NCBI GenBank assembly: GCA_945906915.1
Contig: CAMDSI010000058.1
Span: 1-11,078, forward strand
DNA from: Spirosoma fluviale
GTDB lineage: Bacteria > Bacteroidota > Bacteroidia > Cytophagales > Spirosomataceae
Direction of reading: 5' to 3'
DNA: 11,078 bases
Numbering within the stretch: position 1 is the stretch's first letter; every line of letters begins with the position of its first letter. The notes below the pieces were generated by a model. That model did not search any database and had not been told where the DNA came from. It saw only the letters and a program-made list of their open reading frames with translations. This document shows, piece by piece, positions 1 to 7,053 of the stretch. Both the position numbers and the translations under genes were made by a program.

Positions 1-651
1 GCTGCCGATGCGGCTCAGATTCGTGGAAGCAAGGATCGATTCACCATGTTAAGCTGGGCGTCGCCTATCTATTATGCCACGCAGGGCTATGCGATTTTAG
101 ACAATGCGGAGATGCCAATTGTATCAACCGATGCTTCGAAAAAGCCCAATGATAACTTTGTCGATCAATTAAAGCTAAATGCTTCTGCGGCAATTGATTA
201 TTTAGTTTCTTTAGGTGTGGGCGATCGCAAGCGTATGGCCGTGGGTGGTCACAGTTATGGTGCCTTTATGACCGCGAATTTATTAGCGCATACCGATTTA
301 TTTAAAGCGGGTATCGCGCGTAGTGGAGCCTATAACCGTACGTTGACTCCGTTTGGTTTCCAAAACGAGGATCGCACCTACTGGCAAGCACCTCAATTAT
401 ACTTTGAAATGAGTCCATTTAGCTATGCAGATAAAATCAAAGAACCGATATTATTAGTGCACGGCGAGCAAGATGATAATACGGGTACTTACCCCATTAA
501 TTCGGAGCGCCTTTACGCGGCTTTGAAAGGAAACGGGGGAACGACTCGTTTTGTCTACTTGCCTTACGAAGCGCATAGCTATCGAGGAAAAGAGAATGTA
601 TTACACTTGCTATGGGAGCAATTCCAATGGTTAGAAAAATACGTCAAGTAA
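1..651 (+). CDS. S9 family serine peptidase, glutamyl-endopeptidase-like (S9D), C-terminal part
   Basis: The frame is open from base 1, so the gene enters from the left and only its last 216 residues are visible. They form the catalytic alpha/beta-hydrolase domain of a prolyl-oligopeptidase-family enzyme. In visible numbering the nucleophile is Ser85 in GGHSYGAF (codon 253-255), the acid is Asp158 in HGEQDDN and the base is His192 in YEAHSY. The stretches ILDNAEMPI, ARSGAYNRTLTPFGFQNEDR and EMSPF closely recall the plant chloroplast glutamyl endopeptidase CGEP, as remembered rather than searched, so this subfamily fits better than a generic dipeptidyl peptidase. The family normally has an N-terminal beta-propeller of several hundred residues, which would lie outside the window together with any signal peptide. 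The expected role is cleavage of peptides, possibly after Glu. Location cannot be decided here. It converges on the M13 peptidase gene across a shared terminator. Confidence 0.9.
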   Translation, partial: AADAAQIRGSKDRFTMLSWASPIYYATQGYAILDNAEMPIVSTDASKKPNDNFVDQLKLNASAAIDYLVSLGVGDRKRMAVGGHSYGAFMTANLLAHTDLFKAGIARSGAYNRTLTPFGFQNEDRTYWQAPQLYFEMSPFSYADKIKEPILLVHGEQDDNTGTYPINSERLYAALKGNGGTTRFVYLPYEAHSYRGKENVLHLLWEQFQWLEKYVK

Positions 652-660
652 AATAGGGTT

Positions 661-701
661 AAAAAAAAAGAGGGCGCCCCGCAGGGGCGCCCTCTTTTTT
701 T
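661..701. terminator. Strong bidirectional intrinsic terminator
   Basis: A perfect GC-rich hairpin has arms at 670-680 and 684-694 (11 pairs, three-base loop GCA). Nine A residues (661-669) precede it and seven T residues (695-701) follow it, and the A and T runs can extend the pairing. Because the A run reads as a T run on the other strand, the element should terminate both the S9 gene (stop at 651) and the convergent M13 gene (stop at 734). Confidence 0.93.
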
Positions 702-728
702 ATCTCTACTCTATAATCTCTACTCTGG
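701..728. repeat. Two-copy 14-base direct repeat with 7-base substructure
   Basis: ATCTCTACTCT occurs at 702-712 and again at 716-726, so the offset is exactly 14 bases. Each copy reads as a pair of heptads. It lies between the terminator and the stop codon of the M13 gene. The copies are short and could be chance, but the 14 = 2x7 spacing matches the larger array at 4853-4939. Confidence 0.55.
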
Positions 729-733
729 TGAGA

Positions 734-2764
734 TTACCAAATCTTAATTCGATCTTCCGGCTTCTTGTACAGCTTATCACCTGCTTTCACACCGAAAGCT
801 GTGTACCAAGCGTCCATATTCACTGGAGCACCGATCGTACGGTATTGGTTAGGCGAATGAGGATCTGTTAATACTTGTTGAGCCTCTGTTTCAGGAAGAG
901 ATGATCCTCTCCAAACTTGCGCCCAAGCCAAGAAGAAACGTTGGTCTGGTGAGAAGCCATCGATTTTCTTCGTTGACTTTCCTTGCTTCGTCATTTTGAA
1001 AGCTTCAAAAGCCATATTCAAACCACCTAAATCACCGATATTTTCGCCCATCGTTAATTTACCATTGACGTGGATGGTGTCTTGAACCGTGTAGGCATCA
1101 AATTGCTTGCCTAAAAGCTCTGTTCTTGCTTTGAATTTAGCTAAATCGTCTTTTGTCCACCAGTTACGTAACGTACCGTCTTTGTCGTATTGGCTACCTG
1201 AATCGTCAAATCCATGTGACATTTCGTGTCCAATAACCGCTCCGATTCCACCATAGTTGATCGCGTCATCTGCATCAGCTGCGAAGAATGGGAATTGTAA
1301 GATACCTGCAGGGAAAACGATTTCGTTCATCACAGGGCTGTAGTAAGCATTCACCGTTGGTGGCGTCATGCCCCAGCGGCTTCTATCGATTGGTTTGCCT
1401 AACTGAGCTAAGTTTTCTTGGAAGACCCAAGCACCTGCGCGGCGAATGTTTCCATAGTATTCAGTGGCTGATATTTCTAAACCATCGTAGTTTTTCCATT
1501 TGTCAGGGTAACCGATTTTAGGAGTGAAGGCGTTTAATTTTGCCAAAGCCTTTTCCTTCGTCTCAGCGCTCATCCAATCTAATTTGTTGATGCGTACAGC
1601 GAAAGCCTTACGTAGGTTGGCTACTAATTCCACCATTCTCGCTTTCGCTTCTGGCTTGAAGTATTTAGCTACGTATAATTGACCTAAAAGTTCACCTAAG
1701 GTTCCGTCCGTCATAGAAGACATACGTTGCCATCTTGGGGCTTGTACTTTTTGGCCTGATAATACTTGAGAATACGCAAAGCTAGCTTTCACGAATGGAG
1801 AGCTTAAATAGCCTGCGCTGCTGCGTAAAACATTCCAAGTCAAATACGTTTTCCACGTATCTACAGGCGTTTCAATTAACATTTTGTTAACTGTTTCGAA
1901 GAATTTAGGAGCACCTACTAAGATGGAATCAGGAGCAGATGTACCAAAGTCTTGGAAAGTCAACGCCCAGTTAAATGCTGGTGTCTTTTGATTGAAATCT
2001 GCGAAAGCATACTTATTATATGTTTTGTATGGATCACGCATTTCTACACGAGCCATTTGAGCCTCGGCTAATTTTTTCTCTAATTGGAAAACCGTTTCTG
2101 CATTCGCTTTCGCTTGAGCCTCCGGAGTTCCTGTCAAAGTAAATAGCGTCGCCACGTATTTTTTAAATGCCTCTTGAATCTTTAGGCTACGCGAATCATT
2201 CTTTAAATAATAATCGCGATCAGGAAGGGAAGTTCCACCTTGACCTAATTGAGGTACCATTTTCTCTACATTTTTGCGGTCTTGACCGATGTAGAAGCCG
2301 AATAAAGGGGATGCTGTACCCGATGAACGTAAACGAGCAATTTCAGTCACGATTTGAGACTTGAACTGCAATCCTGCAATGTGTTGTAAGTCCGCTTGAA
2401 TAGGAGTGAATCCTAGTCTTTCGATCGCTAAGCTATCCATAGCGGCAGCATAGAAATCCGCGACTCTTTTTTCGATTGAACCAGCGGCAGCTTTCGTGTC
2501 TTTGGTCTCATCTAAAATTGTTTTAATCGCATTGATATTAAAATCACGCAATTGATTAAAGGCTCCCCAGCGAGTTTCTTTGGCTGGAATTGGATTTTTC
2601 TTTACCCAAGGACCGTTGGAATATTCCACGAAGTCATCTCCCGCTTTTATGCTAAGATTCATATTATCGCGATCAATAAATTTTCCCGGTTTTTCTTGCG
2701 CATAAAGGCTGCTTGCTGTTAAAACAGTGCAGGCAAGGACGAGTTGTAAGTAATTATTTTTCAT
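734..2764 (-). CDS. M13 family zinc metallopeptidase (neprilysin/PepO-like), exported
   Basis: This 676-residue protein has the full length and architecture of M13 endopeptidases: an N-terminal M13 domain (about 40-420) followed by the catalytic domain (about 470-673). The zinc site is His513-Glu514-x-x-His517 in VIGHEMSHGFDD, with third ligand Glu574 in ENIGDLGG; Asp578 is the usual supporting residue. The substrate-binding NAYY motif is at 472-475, and His636 and Arg642 sit in DPHSPNQYR. The C-terminus RIKIW is typical of the family. The N-terminus (MKNNYLQLVLACTVLTASS) is a signal peptide with a likely signal-peptidase I cut after LYA (residue 22). LVLAC around Cys12 resembles a lipobox but leaves an unusually short hydrophobic stretch, so lipidation is less likely. 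The role is endoproteolysis of oligopeptides in the periplasm or at the cell surface. It is divergent from the DPP5-like gene and convergent with the S9 gene to the left. Confidence 0.95.
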   Translation of the reverse strand: MKNNYLQLVLACTVLTASSLYAQEKPGKFIDRDNMNLSIKAGDDFVEYSNGPWVKKNPIPAKETRWGAFNQLRDFNINAIKTILDETKDTKAAAGSIEKRVADFYAAAMDSLAIERLGFTPIQADLQHIAGLQFKSQIVTEIARLRSSGTASPLFGFYIGQDRKNVEKMVPQLGQGGTSLPDRDYYLKNDSRSLKIQEAFKKYVATLFTLTGTPEAQAKANAETVFQLEKKLAEAQMARVEMRDPYKTYNKYAFADFNQKTPAFNWALTFQDFGTSAPDSILVGAPKFFETVNKMLIETPVDTWKTYLTWNVLRSSAGYLSSPFVKASFAYSQVLSGQKVQAPRWQRMSSMTDGTLGELLGQLYVAKYFKPEAKARMVELVANLRKAFAVRINKLDWMSAETKEKALAKLNAFTPKIGYPDKWKNYDGLEISATEYYGNIRRAGAWVFQENLAQLGKPIDRSRWGMTPPTVNAYYSPVMNEIVFPAGILQFPFFAADADDAINYGGIGAVIGHEMSHGFDDSGSQYDKDGTLRNWWTKDDLAKFKARTELLGKQFDAYTVQDTIHVNGKLTMGENIGDLGGLNMAFEAFKMTKQGKSTKKIDGFSPDQRFFLAWAQVWRGSSLPETEAQQVLTDPHSPNQYRTIGAPVNMDAWYTAFGVKAGDKLYKKPEDRIKIW

Positions 2765-2782
2765 GTGAAAAAGGTTGATGTG

Positions 2783-2806
2783 ACATTAAATTAATTAATT
2801 TAATGT
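2783..2806. promoter_or_regulatory. Perfect 24-bp palindrome between divergent peptidase genes
   Basis: The half-site ACATTAAATTAA (2783-2794) is followed immediately by its exact reverse complement (2795-2806). It sits in the 57-bp spacer between the M13 start (18 bases away) and the DPP5-like start (15 bases away). Position and symmetry suit a dimeric regulator or a shared promoter core acting on both genes. It has no spacer between arms and is AT-only apart from one C and one G, so a cruciform or an AT-rich promoter core is also possible. A partial -7-like match, CTAAACTA (2809-2816, TAGTTTAG on the minus strand), lies beside it. No regulator gene is visible. Confidence 0.6.
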
Positions 2807-2821
2807 ATCTAAACTACCGAT

Positions 2822-4855
2822 ATGAAGAAATTGTTAAAATTCTTGACCTGCTTTTTGGTTTTGGGCTTCTCTGTCAATGCCCAAAAGCCCATGTCACATG
2901 AGATAATGATTAAGCTTAAAAAAGTGGGAGCCCCCAAGATTTCGCCAGATGGGCGCTTCGTCATTTATTCTCGCATTGAGACATCCTATAATATAGACGA
3001 ACAAACTTCCGACCTGTGGATTGCCTCTGCAGATGGTTCTTCTGAACCTCGTAAATTGACAAATTCAAAAGGAGGAGAGGATAATTACCAATGGTCAGCC
3101 GCCTCAGACAAGATTTATTTCATCGCAAAACGCGATGGCGACGAAGCAGCGCAACTATATGTATTGCCTTTAGCCGGAGGTGAATCCCAACGACTAACTT
3201 CCCTTTCTACCGGAGTGAGTGATGTTAAATTCTCGGCAGATGGTTCACGAATCATTTTCTCTAGCCGTGTTTTTCCTACGGCTTTCACCGATTCAGCTAG
3301 TAAGAAATTAGCGGATGAAAAGAAAAAAATCAAAACCAAAGCCCGCGTCTACCAATCTTTCCCCGTGCGCTATTGGGACGCTTGGTTAGATGAAAAACAA
3401 GGCCATATATTTACAATGGATCTAAAGTTGGGTTCAAAGCCGGTGAATTTAATGGCAAATGTTTCACTCGTGAGTTCCCCAGGATTTCGATTAGGTGGCT
3501 TTAATTTTGGGCCAGATGGCAAATCTGTCGTATTTGTGGCCACCACAGAATACAATACAACTGCCTATCAATCCGCGAAATCGAATATATATACGGTTAG
3601 TATAGCGGGAGGTAAAGAATCTGTTCTTGTCAATGATGAGACTGATTATTCAACTGTAGAATACACAGAGGATGGTAAATACCTACTTGCGACTGGATCT
3701 TCGATTGGGAATAAAATCTATTACTTGAATCGCATGTATCGTTTTGATGCGTCGTCTACGTCTGCCAAAAAAGAACTAGCCGCCACCCTAGATCGTCCCA
3801 TCAATGATATGGAGATCTCGGGATCATCTGTTTTTGCTAGTATTGAAGATCAAGGGGTAGATCGTATCGTGGAAATTTCTGTGGCCGATGGTTCTATAAA
3901 ACCTGTTTTAGGATCGGAATCTGGATCTTATACAGGACTAAGTCTTTCTTCCAAGCCATCCGTTTTTGCCTATCAATACCAAAATGTGGCATCTCCGCCA
4001 GAGGTGTGGGTATCAACTAATGGTGCTATAAAAGCAATATCAAAGGCAAATGACGCAGTCTTAGCTGGTTTAGATTTACCTAAGCCGGAAGTGATTTGGA
4101 CGAAGTCATCCAGGGGAAAAAATATCCGCTCGGTCGTATTGAAACCAACAGGTTTCGATCCCTCGAAGAAGTATCCTTTGTTTGTTTTAATGCACGGTGG
4201 GCCAGCAAGTTCGTTTAAGGATGTGTTCGGATACCGTTGGAATCCCTATATTTTGGGCTCCGCAGGCTATGTTTTAGTGATGACGGATTACACGGGTTCG
4301 GTGGGTTATGGCGAGAAATTTGCACAAGATATTCAGTTTGATCCCTTCAAAGGACCAGGCCAAGAAATCCAAGAAGCCGCTGCAGACGCCATCAAACGAT
4401 TCTCCTATATCGATGGAAGTAAGCAAGCTGCGGGAGGTGCGTCATACGGAGGACACCTAGCGAATTGGATGCAGGCGACAACCTCACATTATAAATGTTT
4501 AATCGCACATGCAGGTTTAGTGAACTCGGAAGCGCAATGGGGAACATCGGATGTGATTTGGGGTAGAGAATTAATGAATGGCGGAGCTCCTTGGGTACCT
4601 ACCAAAACTTGGAAGGAACAAAATCCTATGCGATTCGCGGCAAACTTTAAAACCCCTATGTTGTTGACTGTTGGGGAGAATGATTTCCGTGTTCCTATTA
4701 ACAATACCTTAGAAAACTGGAGCATTCATCAACGTCTTCAGATTCCAAGTAAGTTAATTGTCTTCCCTGGCGAGAACCATTGGATCCTAAATCCAGATAA
4801 TTCGAAGTTCCATTATTCGGAAATTCAGGGTTGGTTAGCGACGTATTTAAAGTAA
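2822..4855 (+). CDS. S9 family peptidase, dipeptidyl-peptidase 5-like, exported
   Basis: The 677-residue product starts with a clear signal peptide (MKKLLKFLTCFLVLGFSVNA, cut before Gln21). A WD40/TolB-like beta-propeller follows at about 35-400, with repeated ISPDGR, FSADGS and FGPDGK blade motifs. The C-terminal alpha/beta-hydrolase domain covers about 440-677. The catalytic triad reads Ser541 (GGASYGGH), Asp621 (GENDFRVP) and His653 (GENHWIL). HGGP at 458-461 forms the oxyanion region. The segment FPVRYWDAW and the region after the nucleophile (IAHAGLVNSEAQW) resemble Porphyromonas gingivalis DPP5, which is of almost equal length, so release of dipeptides from peptide N-termini in the periplasm is the best inference. 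Acylaminoacyl peptidase activity is the alternative. It is divergent from the M13 endopeptidase gene, which would supply its substrates. Its TAA stop lies in the first heptad of the downstream repeat array. Confidence 0.93.
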   Translation: MKKLLKFLTCFLVLGFSVNAQKPMSHEIMIKLKKVGAPKISPDGRFVIYSRIETSYNIDEQTSDLWIASADGSSEPRKLTNSKGGEDNYQWSAASDKIYFIAKRDGDEAAQLYVLPLAGGESQRLTSLSTGVSDVKFSADGSRIIFSSRVFPTAFTDSASKKLADEKKKIKTKARVYQSFPVRYWDAWLDEKQGHIFTMDLKLGSKPVNLMANVSLVSSPGFRLGGFNFGPDGKSVVFVATTEYNTTAYQSAKSNIYTVSIAGGKESVLVNDETDYSTVEYTEDGKYLLATGSSIGNKIYYLNRMYRFDASSTSAKKELAATLDRPINDMEISGSSVFASIEDQGVDRIVEISVADGSIKPVLGSESGSYTGLSLSSKPSVFAYQYQNVASPPEVWVSTNGAIKAISKANDAVLAGLDLPKPEVIWTKSSRGKNIRSVVLKPTGFDPSKKYPLFVLMHGGPASSFKDVFGYRWNPYILGSAGYVLVMTDYTGSVGYGEKFAQDIQFDPFKGPGQEIQEAAADAIKRFSYIDGSKQAAGGASYGGHLANWMQATTSHYKCLIAHAGLVNSEAQWGTSDVIWGRELMNGGAPWVPTKTWKEQNPMRFAANFKTPMLLTVGENDFRVPINNTLENWSIHQRLQIPSKLIVFPGENHWILNPDNSKFHYSEIQGWLATYLK

Positions 4856-4939
4856 TCAGTGGACAGTAGTCAGTGGACAGTATATTATCAGCTGCCCACT
4901 GATTCCTGATTACTGACTACTGATTACTGACTACTGTAG
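4853..4939. repeat. Heptad-repeat array forming an inverted-repeat hairpin between convergent genes
   Basis: The left arm reads as heptads TAATCAG, TGGACAG, TAGTCAG, TGGACAG (4853-4880), giving a 13-base direct repeat at 4856-4868 and 4870-4882. The right arm holds the same family inverted: CTGATTACTGACTA occurs at 4906-4919 and again, without a gap, at 4920-4933, followed by CTG. The arms pair: 4871-4880 with 4892-4901 is a 10-bp stem with one mismatch and an 11-base loop. Imperfect pairing with wobbles extends out to about 4856 and 4916. The array fills the 75-base gap between convergent genes. It contains the TAA of the upstream gene (4853-4855) and the TAG of the minus-strand gene (4933-4931). 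No T run follows the hairpin, so if it terminates transcription it does so non-canonically. Confidence 0.85.
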
Positions 4940-6004
4940 TTTAACCATTTCCCCCGTCCTCACTGACTCATCACAAGCAAAGGCAATGCGCAAACTATTT
5001 ACGGCATCTTCTACGTGATCAGTTAAATCGATGCTTTCATTTATGGCCTGGAGGAAATAAGATTGTTCGCGATCGCAAAGACCTTGGTGATCGGGTTCGT
5101 CTGTTAGATTAACCCATTCATCATCGCGGGTAAATTCATTTTTCGAATCGATGTCTGCGTGATGCACGCGAAGGGATTCCGTTTTAGTATGTGATTCCAC
5201 ATCATCTGATTTTCCTTCACCCCCTGCATTTTTAGCGACGATGGAAACGGAACCTTTTGGCCCAAAAACATCTTTCACGAAATACGCATTCTGCGAGATC
5301 ATCGGTCCCCAACCAGCTTCGTACCAGCCCACGGATCCGTCTTCGAAATGGATTTGAAGCTGACCGTAATTATAATTTCCTGCTGGAATATCTTCCGTCA
5401 TTCTCGCACCGATGGCAGAAACGCGAACGGGCTTAGAGCGCGTCATTTGGCACATTACATCAATATAATGCACTCCGCAGTCCACGATAGGGCTTAAGGA
5501 TTTCATTAAATTCCGATGCACATCCCACATATATCCGTGCGATTGTTGATTGAGGTTCATTCGCATCACTAATGGTTTGCCCATCGTTTTCGCGATCTCA
5601 ATGAATTTAATCCAAGAGGGATGGTGGCGTAAAATATAGCCCACGACTAGTTTTTTGCCGCTTTTCTGCACCGCATCAGCCACGCGAATGGCACCTGCTA
5701 ACGAATCTGCAATGGGTTTTTCTAGGAATACATGACATCCAGCCTCTAAAGCAGCAATGGAATAAGCTTCGTGGGTATCGGGGTAAGTGGAGATGCAAAC
5801 CGCATCGGGTTTTGAATCTGCAAGTGCGCTATAGTATTCGCTGTAGAGCTTTTGGCCACCACCTAATGCTTCATTCAAGGTTTCTTTACTATTTCCGGGA
5901 GAAACGAGACCACAAATTTCAAATCCAGCTAGGTTTTGGTAGGCTTTCGCATGAGAGGCTCCCATGTTTCCGCAGCCCACTACGAGTACGCGTATATTTT
6001 TCAT
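4931..6004 (-). CDS. Gfo/Idh/MocA family NAD(P)-dependent oxidoreductase
   Basis: The protein has 357 residues, the usual length for this family, and no signal peptide, so it should act in the cytoplasm. The N-terminal Rossmann fold shows Gly10-x-Gly12-x-x-Gly15 (VVGCGNMGASHA) for NAD(P) binding. The conserved Glu95-Lys96-Pro97 (HVFLEKPIAD) follows, then GYILRHHP (122-129). The C-terminal substrate domain carries Asp175-x-Gly-x-His179-x-x-Asp182 (SPIVDCGVHYIDVM), the position of the family's catalytic Asp and His. Members oxidise or reduce sugars, inositols or glycosides at a hydroxyl; which one cannot be read here. It is divergent from the esterase gene by 68 bases from the preferred start. 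The sugar-isomerase-like gene lies beyond that, which supports a carbohydrate role. The last sense codon (CAG) and the stop (TAG) are made of heptad-repeat sequence. Confidence 0.92.
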   Translation of the reverse strand: MKNIRVLVVGCGNMGASHAKAYQNLAGFEICGLVSPGNSKETLNEALGGGQKLYSEYYSALADSKPDAVCISTYPDTHEAYSIAALEAGCHVFLEKPIADSLAGAIRVADAVQKSGKKLVVGYILRHHPSWIKFIEIAKTMGKPLVMRMNLNQQSHGYMWDVHRNLMKSLSPIVDCGVHYIDVMCQMTRSKPVRVSAIGARMTEDIPAGNYNYGQLQIHFEDGSVGWYEAGWGPMISQNAYFVKDVFGPKGSVSIVAKNAGGEGKSDDVESHTKTESLRVHHADIDSKNEFTRDDEWVNLTDEPDHQGLCDREQSYFLQAINESIDLTDHVEDAVNSLRIAFACDESVRTGEMVKLQ

Positions 6005-6072
6005 GTTAATCGATTTAGACCCTTAAATTAGGAAGAATGATTAGAATAATCGAATCTTCGCCTTTACAAATT
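6005..6072. other. Divergent spacer between oxidoreductase and esterase genes
   Basis: This 68-base spacer must contain the start signals for both divergent genes if each has its own promoter. I see no full match to TAnnTTTG on either strand and no clear dyad. An in-frame ATG at 6037 lies within it and is discussed with the esterase gene. Confidence 0.4.
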
Positions 6073-6993
6073 ATGCGCAACCTCCTAATTTTGATCTTAC
6101 TTAGTTCGTGGGGCCTTCAAGCCCAAAACAAAACGGGCATCACCGGGAAACCAGACACCTCTTTTGCCAATTATTCTGCCTGGCAGAGTCTGTTGAAAGA
6201 GGATTCCACGGTTCGCCTAGCCAAATTTCAAAGTTCAAAGAGCAAAGAGCAAAGTTTTGTCTACAAGACGCAGGGTACCCGGAAACTGGTAGTAGATGAA
6301 TATGCGATTTCCACCTCGCGCGTGCTGCCTACTTTGGTGTTTTTTCACGGCGGTGGATGGAGAACAGGGCATCGTTCGCAACATATTCCATTGGCGAAAG
6401 CTTTAGCTGATCGCGGCTATCGCGTCTTTTTAGTGGAATACCGCTTGTCCACCGAAGCCTTATACCCAGCTGCTATGTTGGATGCGCAAGCCGCCTTGCA
6501 ATGGGTTTCGAAGCGGAAGAATGTGGGAAAAATATATGTGGCAGGTTATTCAGCAGGTGGCCAAATGGCCGCACTTTTGGGATCAGTTCAAGATGAAAAT
6601 ACCTATGGTAAAGGAGTCAAAGTCGCAGCAGTAATTGATATAGATGGGATTTTGGCCTTTATTCATCCGGAATCAGGGGAGGGGGACGATAGTGAGCGAA
6701 CATCGGCGGCGACCTATTATTTCGGTTATAATAAAGTAGACGGAGAGGCGATTTGGAATGAAGGTTCTGCGCTGAGTCATGTTTCGGCAGGGGATCCACC
6801 TGTGTTATTCTTGAATTCCGGTGTGGAACGTATGCATGCGGGCAGAACTGATTTTATGAAAAAAATGGCATCGAACGGCATTCATACGGAATATTTTACC
6901 TTCGAAAAATCACCGCATACCTTTGTCTTAATGAATCATTGGTTCGATCAGGTCGTAGATCGAATGGATCAATTTATGAAGAAATTTCACTAA
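6073..6993 (+). CDS. Secreted alpha/beta-hydrolase, carbohydrate-esterase-like
   Basis: The start chosen is the second in-frame ATG (6073) because it begins a standard signal peptide, MRNLLILILLSSWGLQAQ. The ATG at 6037 would put 12 unrelated polar residues in front of it. The product has 306 residues from this start. It shows the oxyanion motif HGGGW (92-96) and the nucleophile Ser160 in AGYSAGGQ. The blocks VIDIDGILAFIHPESGEGDD and PPVLFLNSGVERMHAGRTD are typical of Bacteroidota esterases acting on acylated glycans. In that family the acid is the Asp of HAGRxD, here Asp260, and the base is His282 (KSPHTF). Removal of acetyl or other acyl groups from sugars or polysaccharides in the periplasm is inferred; a specific substrate is not. 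A short heptad repeat (6227-6254) lies inside the gene, in the region between signal peptide and catalytic core. The TIM-barrel gene follows after 60 bases. Confidence 0.87.
   Translation: MRNLLILILLSSWGLQAQNKTGITGKPDTSFANYSAWQSLLKEDSTVRLAKFQSSKSKEQSFVYKTQGTRKLVVDEYAISTSRVLPTLVFFHGGGWRTGHRSQHIPLAKALADRGYRVFLVEYRLSTEALYPAAMLDAQAALQWVSKRKNVGKIYVAGYSAGGQMAALLGSVQDENTYGKGVKVAAVIDIDGILAFIHPESGEGDDSERTSAATYYFGYNKVDGEAIWNEGSALSHVSAGDPPVLFLNSGVERMHAGRTDFMKKMASNGIHTEYFTFEKSPHTFVLMNHWFDQVVDRMDQFMKKFH
6227..6254 (+). repeat. Four tandem heptads inside the esterase gene
   Basis: TTCAAAG, TTCAAAG, AGCAAAG, AGCAAAG run without gaps, each sharing the core CAAAG. Because 28 is not a multiple of three, the four units are read in shifting frames and encode a Gln/Ser/Lys-rich linker (FQSSKSKEQS) ahead of the catalytic core. 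Confidence 0.8.
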
Positions 6994-7002
6994 AATAAGT
7001 TA

Positions 7003-7029
7003 TTGTATCAACAAAATACATTAACTTTG
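7003..7029 (+). promoter_or_regulatory. Bacteroidota-type promoter for the TIM-barrel gene
   Basis: TAACTTTG at 7022-7029 is an exact match to the Bacteroidota -7 element TAnnTTTG. A TTG at 7003-7005 lies 16 bases upstream, slightly closer than the usual -33 spacing. Transcription would begin a few bases after 7029, leaving a leader of about 20 bases before the ATG at 7054. No Shine-Dalgarno sequence is seen; the leader ends in a short T-rich stretch. Confidence 0.65.
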
Positions 7030-7053
7030 ATTATAACCTCTAAACCTATTTTT

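Noticed and set aside
1288..1521. Open frame on the plus strand inside the M13 gene
   Set aside because: It is antisense to strongly conserved M13 coding sequence and its translation is Cys/Ser-rich with no recognisable domain.
3115..3555. Antisense open frames inside the DPP5-like gene
   Set aside because: They overlap conserved beta-propeller coding sequence and have no signal, start context or domain of their own.
4853..4939. CRISPR-like repeats
   Set aside because: Units are 7 bases, directly adjacent and inverted between arms; there are no unique spacers of 25-40 bases and no cas genes.
4851..4939. Insertion sequence or MITE with target duplication
   Set aside because: The array has inverted symmetry, but no target-site duplication or transposase-end motif is visible; a repeat element is the safer label.
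5812..6009. Plus-strand open frame overlapping the start of the oxidoreductase gene
   Set aside because: It is antisense to the Rossmann-fold coding region, and its translation shows no domain.
7003..7053. TTG start extending the TIM-barrel protein by 17 residues
   Set aside because: The extension overlaps an exact -7 promoter element and would place residues ahead of a canonical twin-arginine signal that begins at the ATG at 7054.
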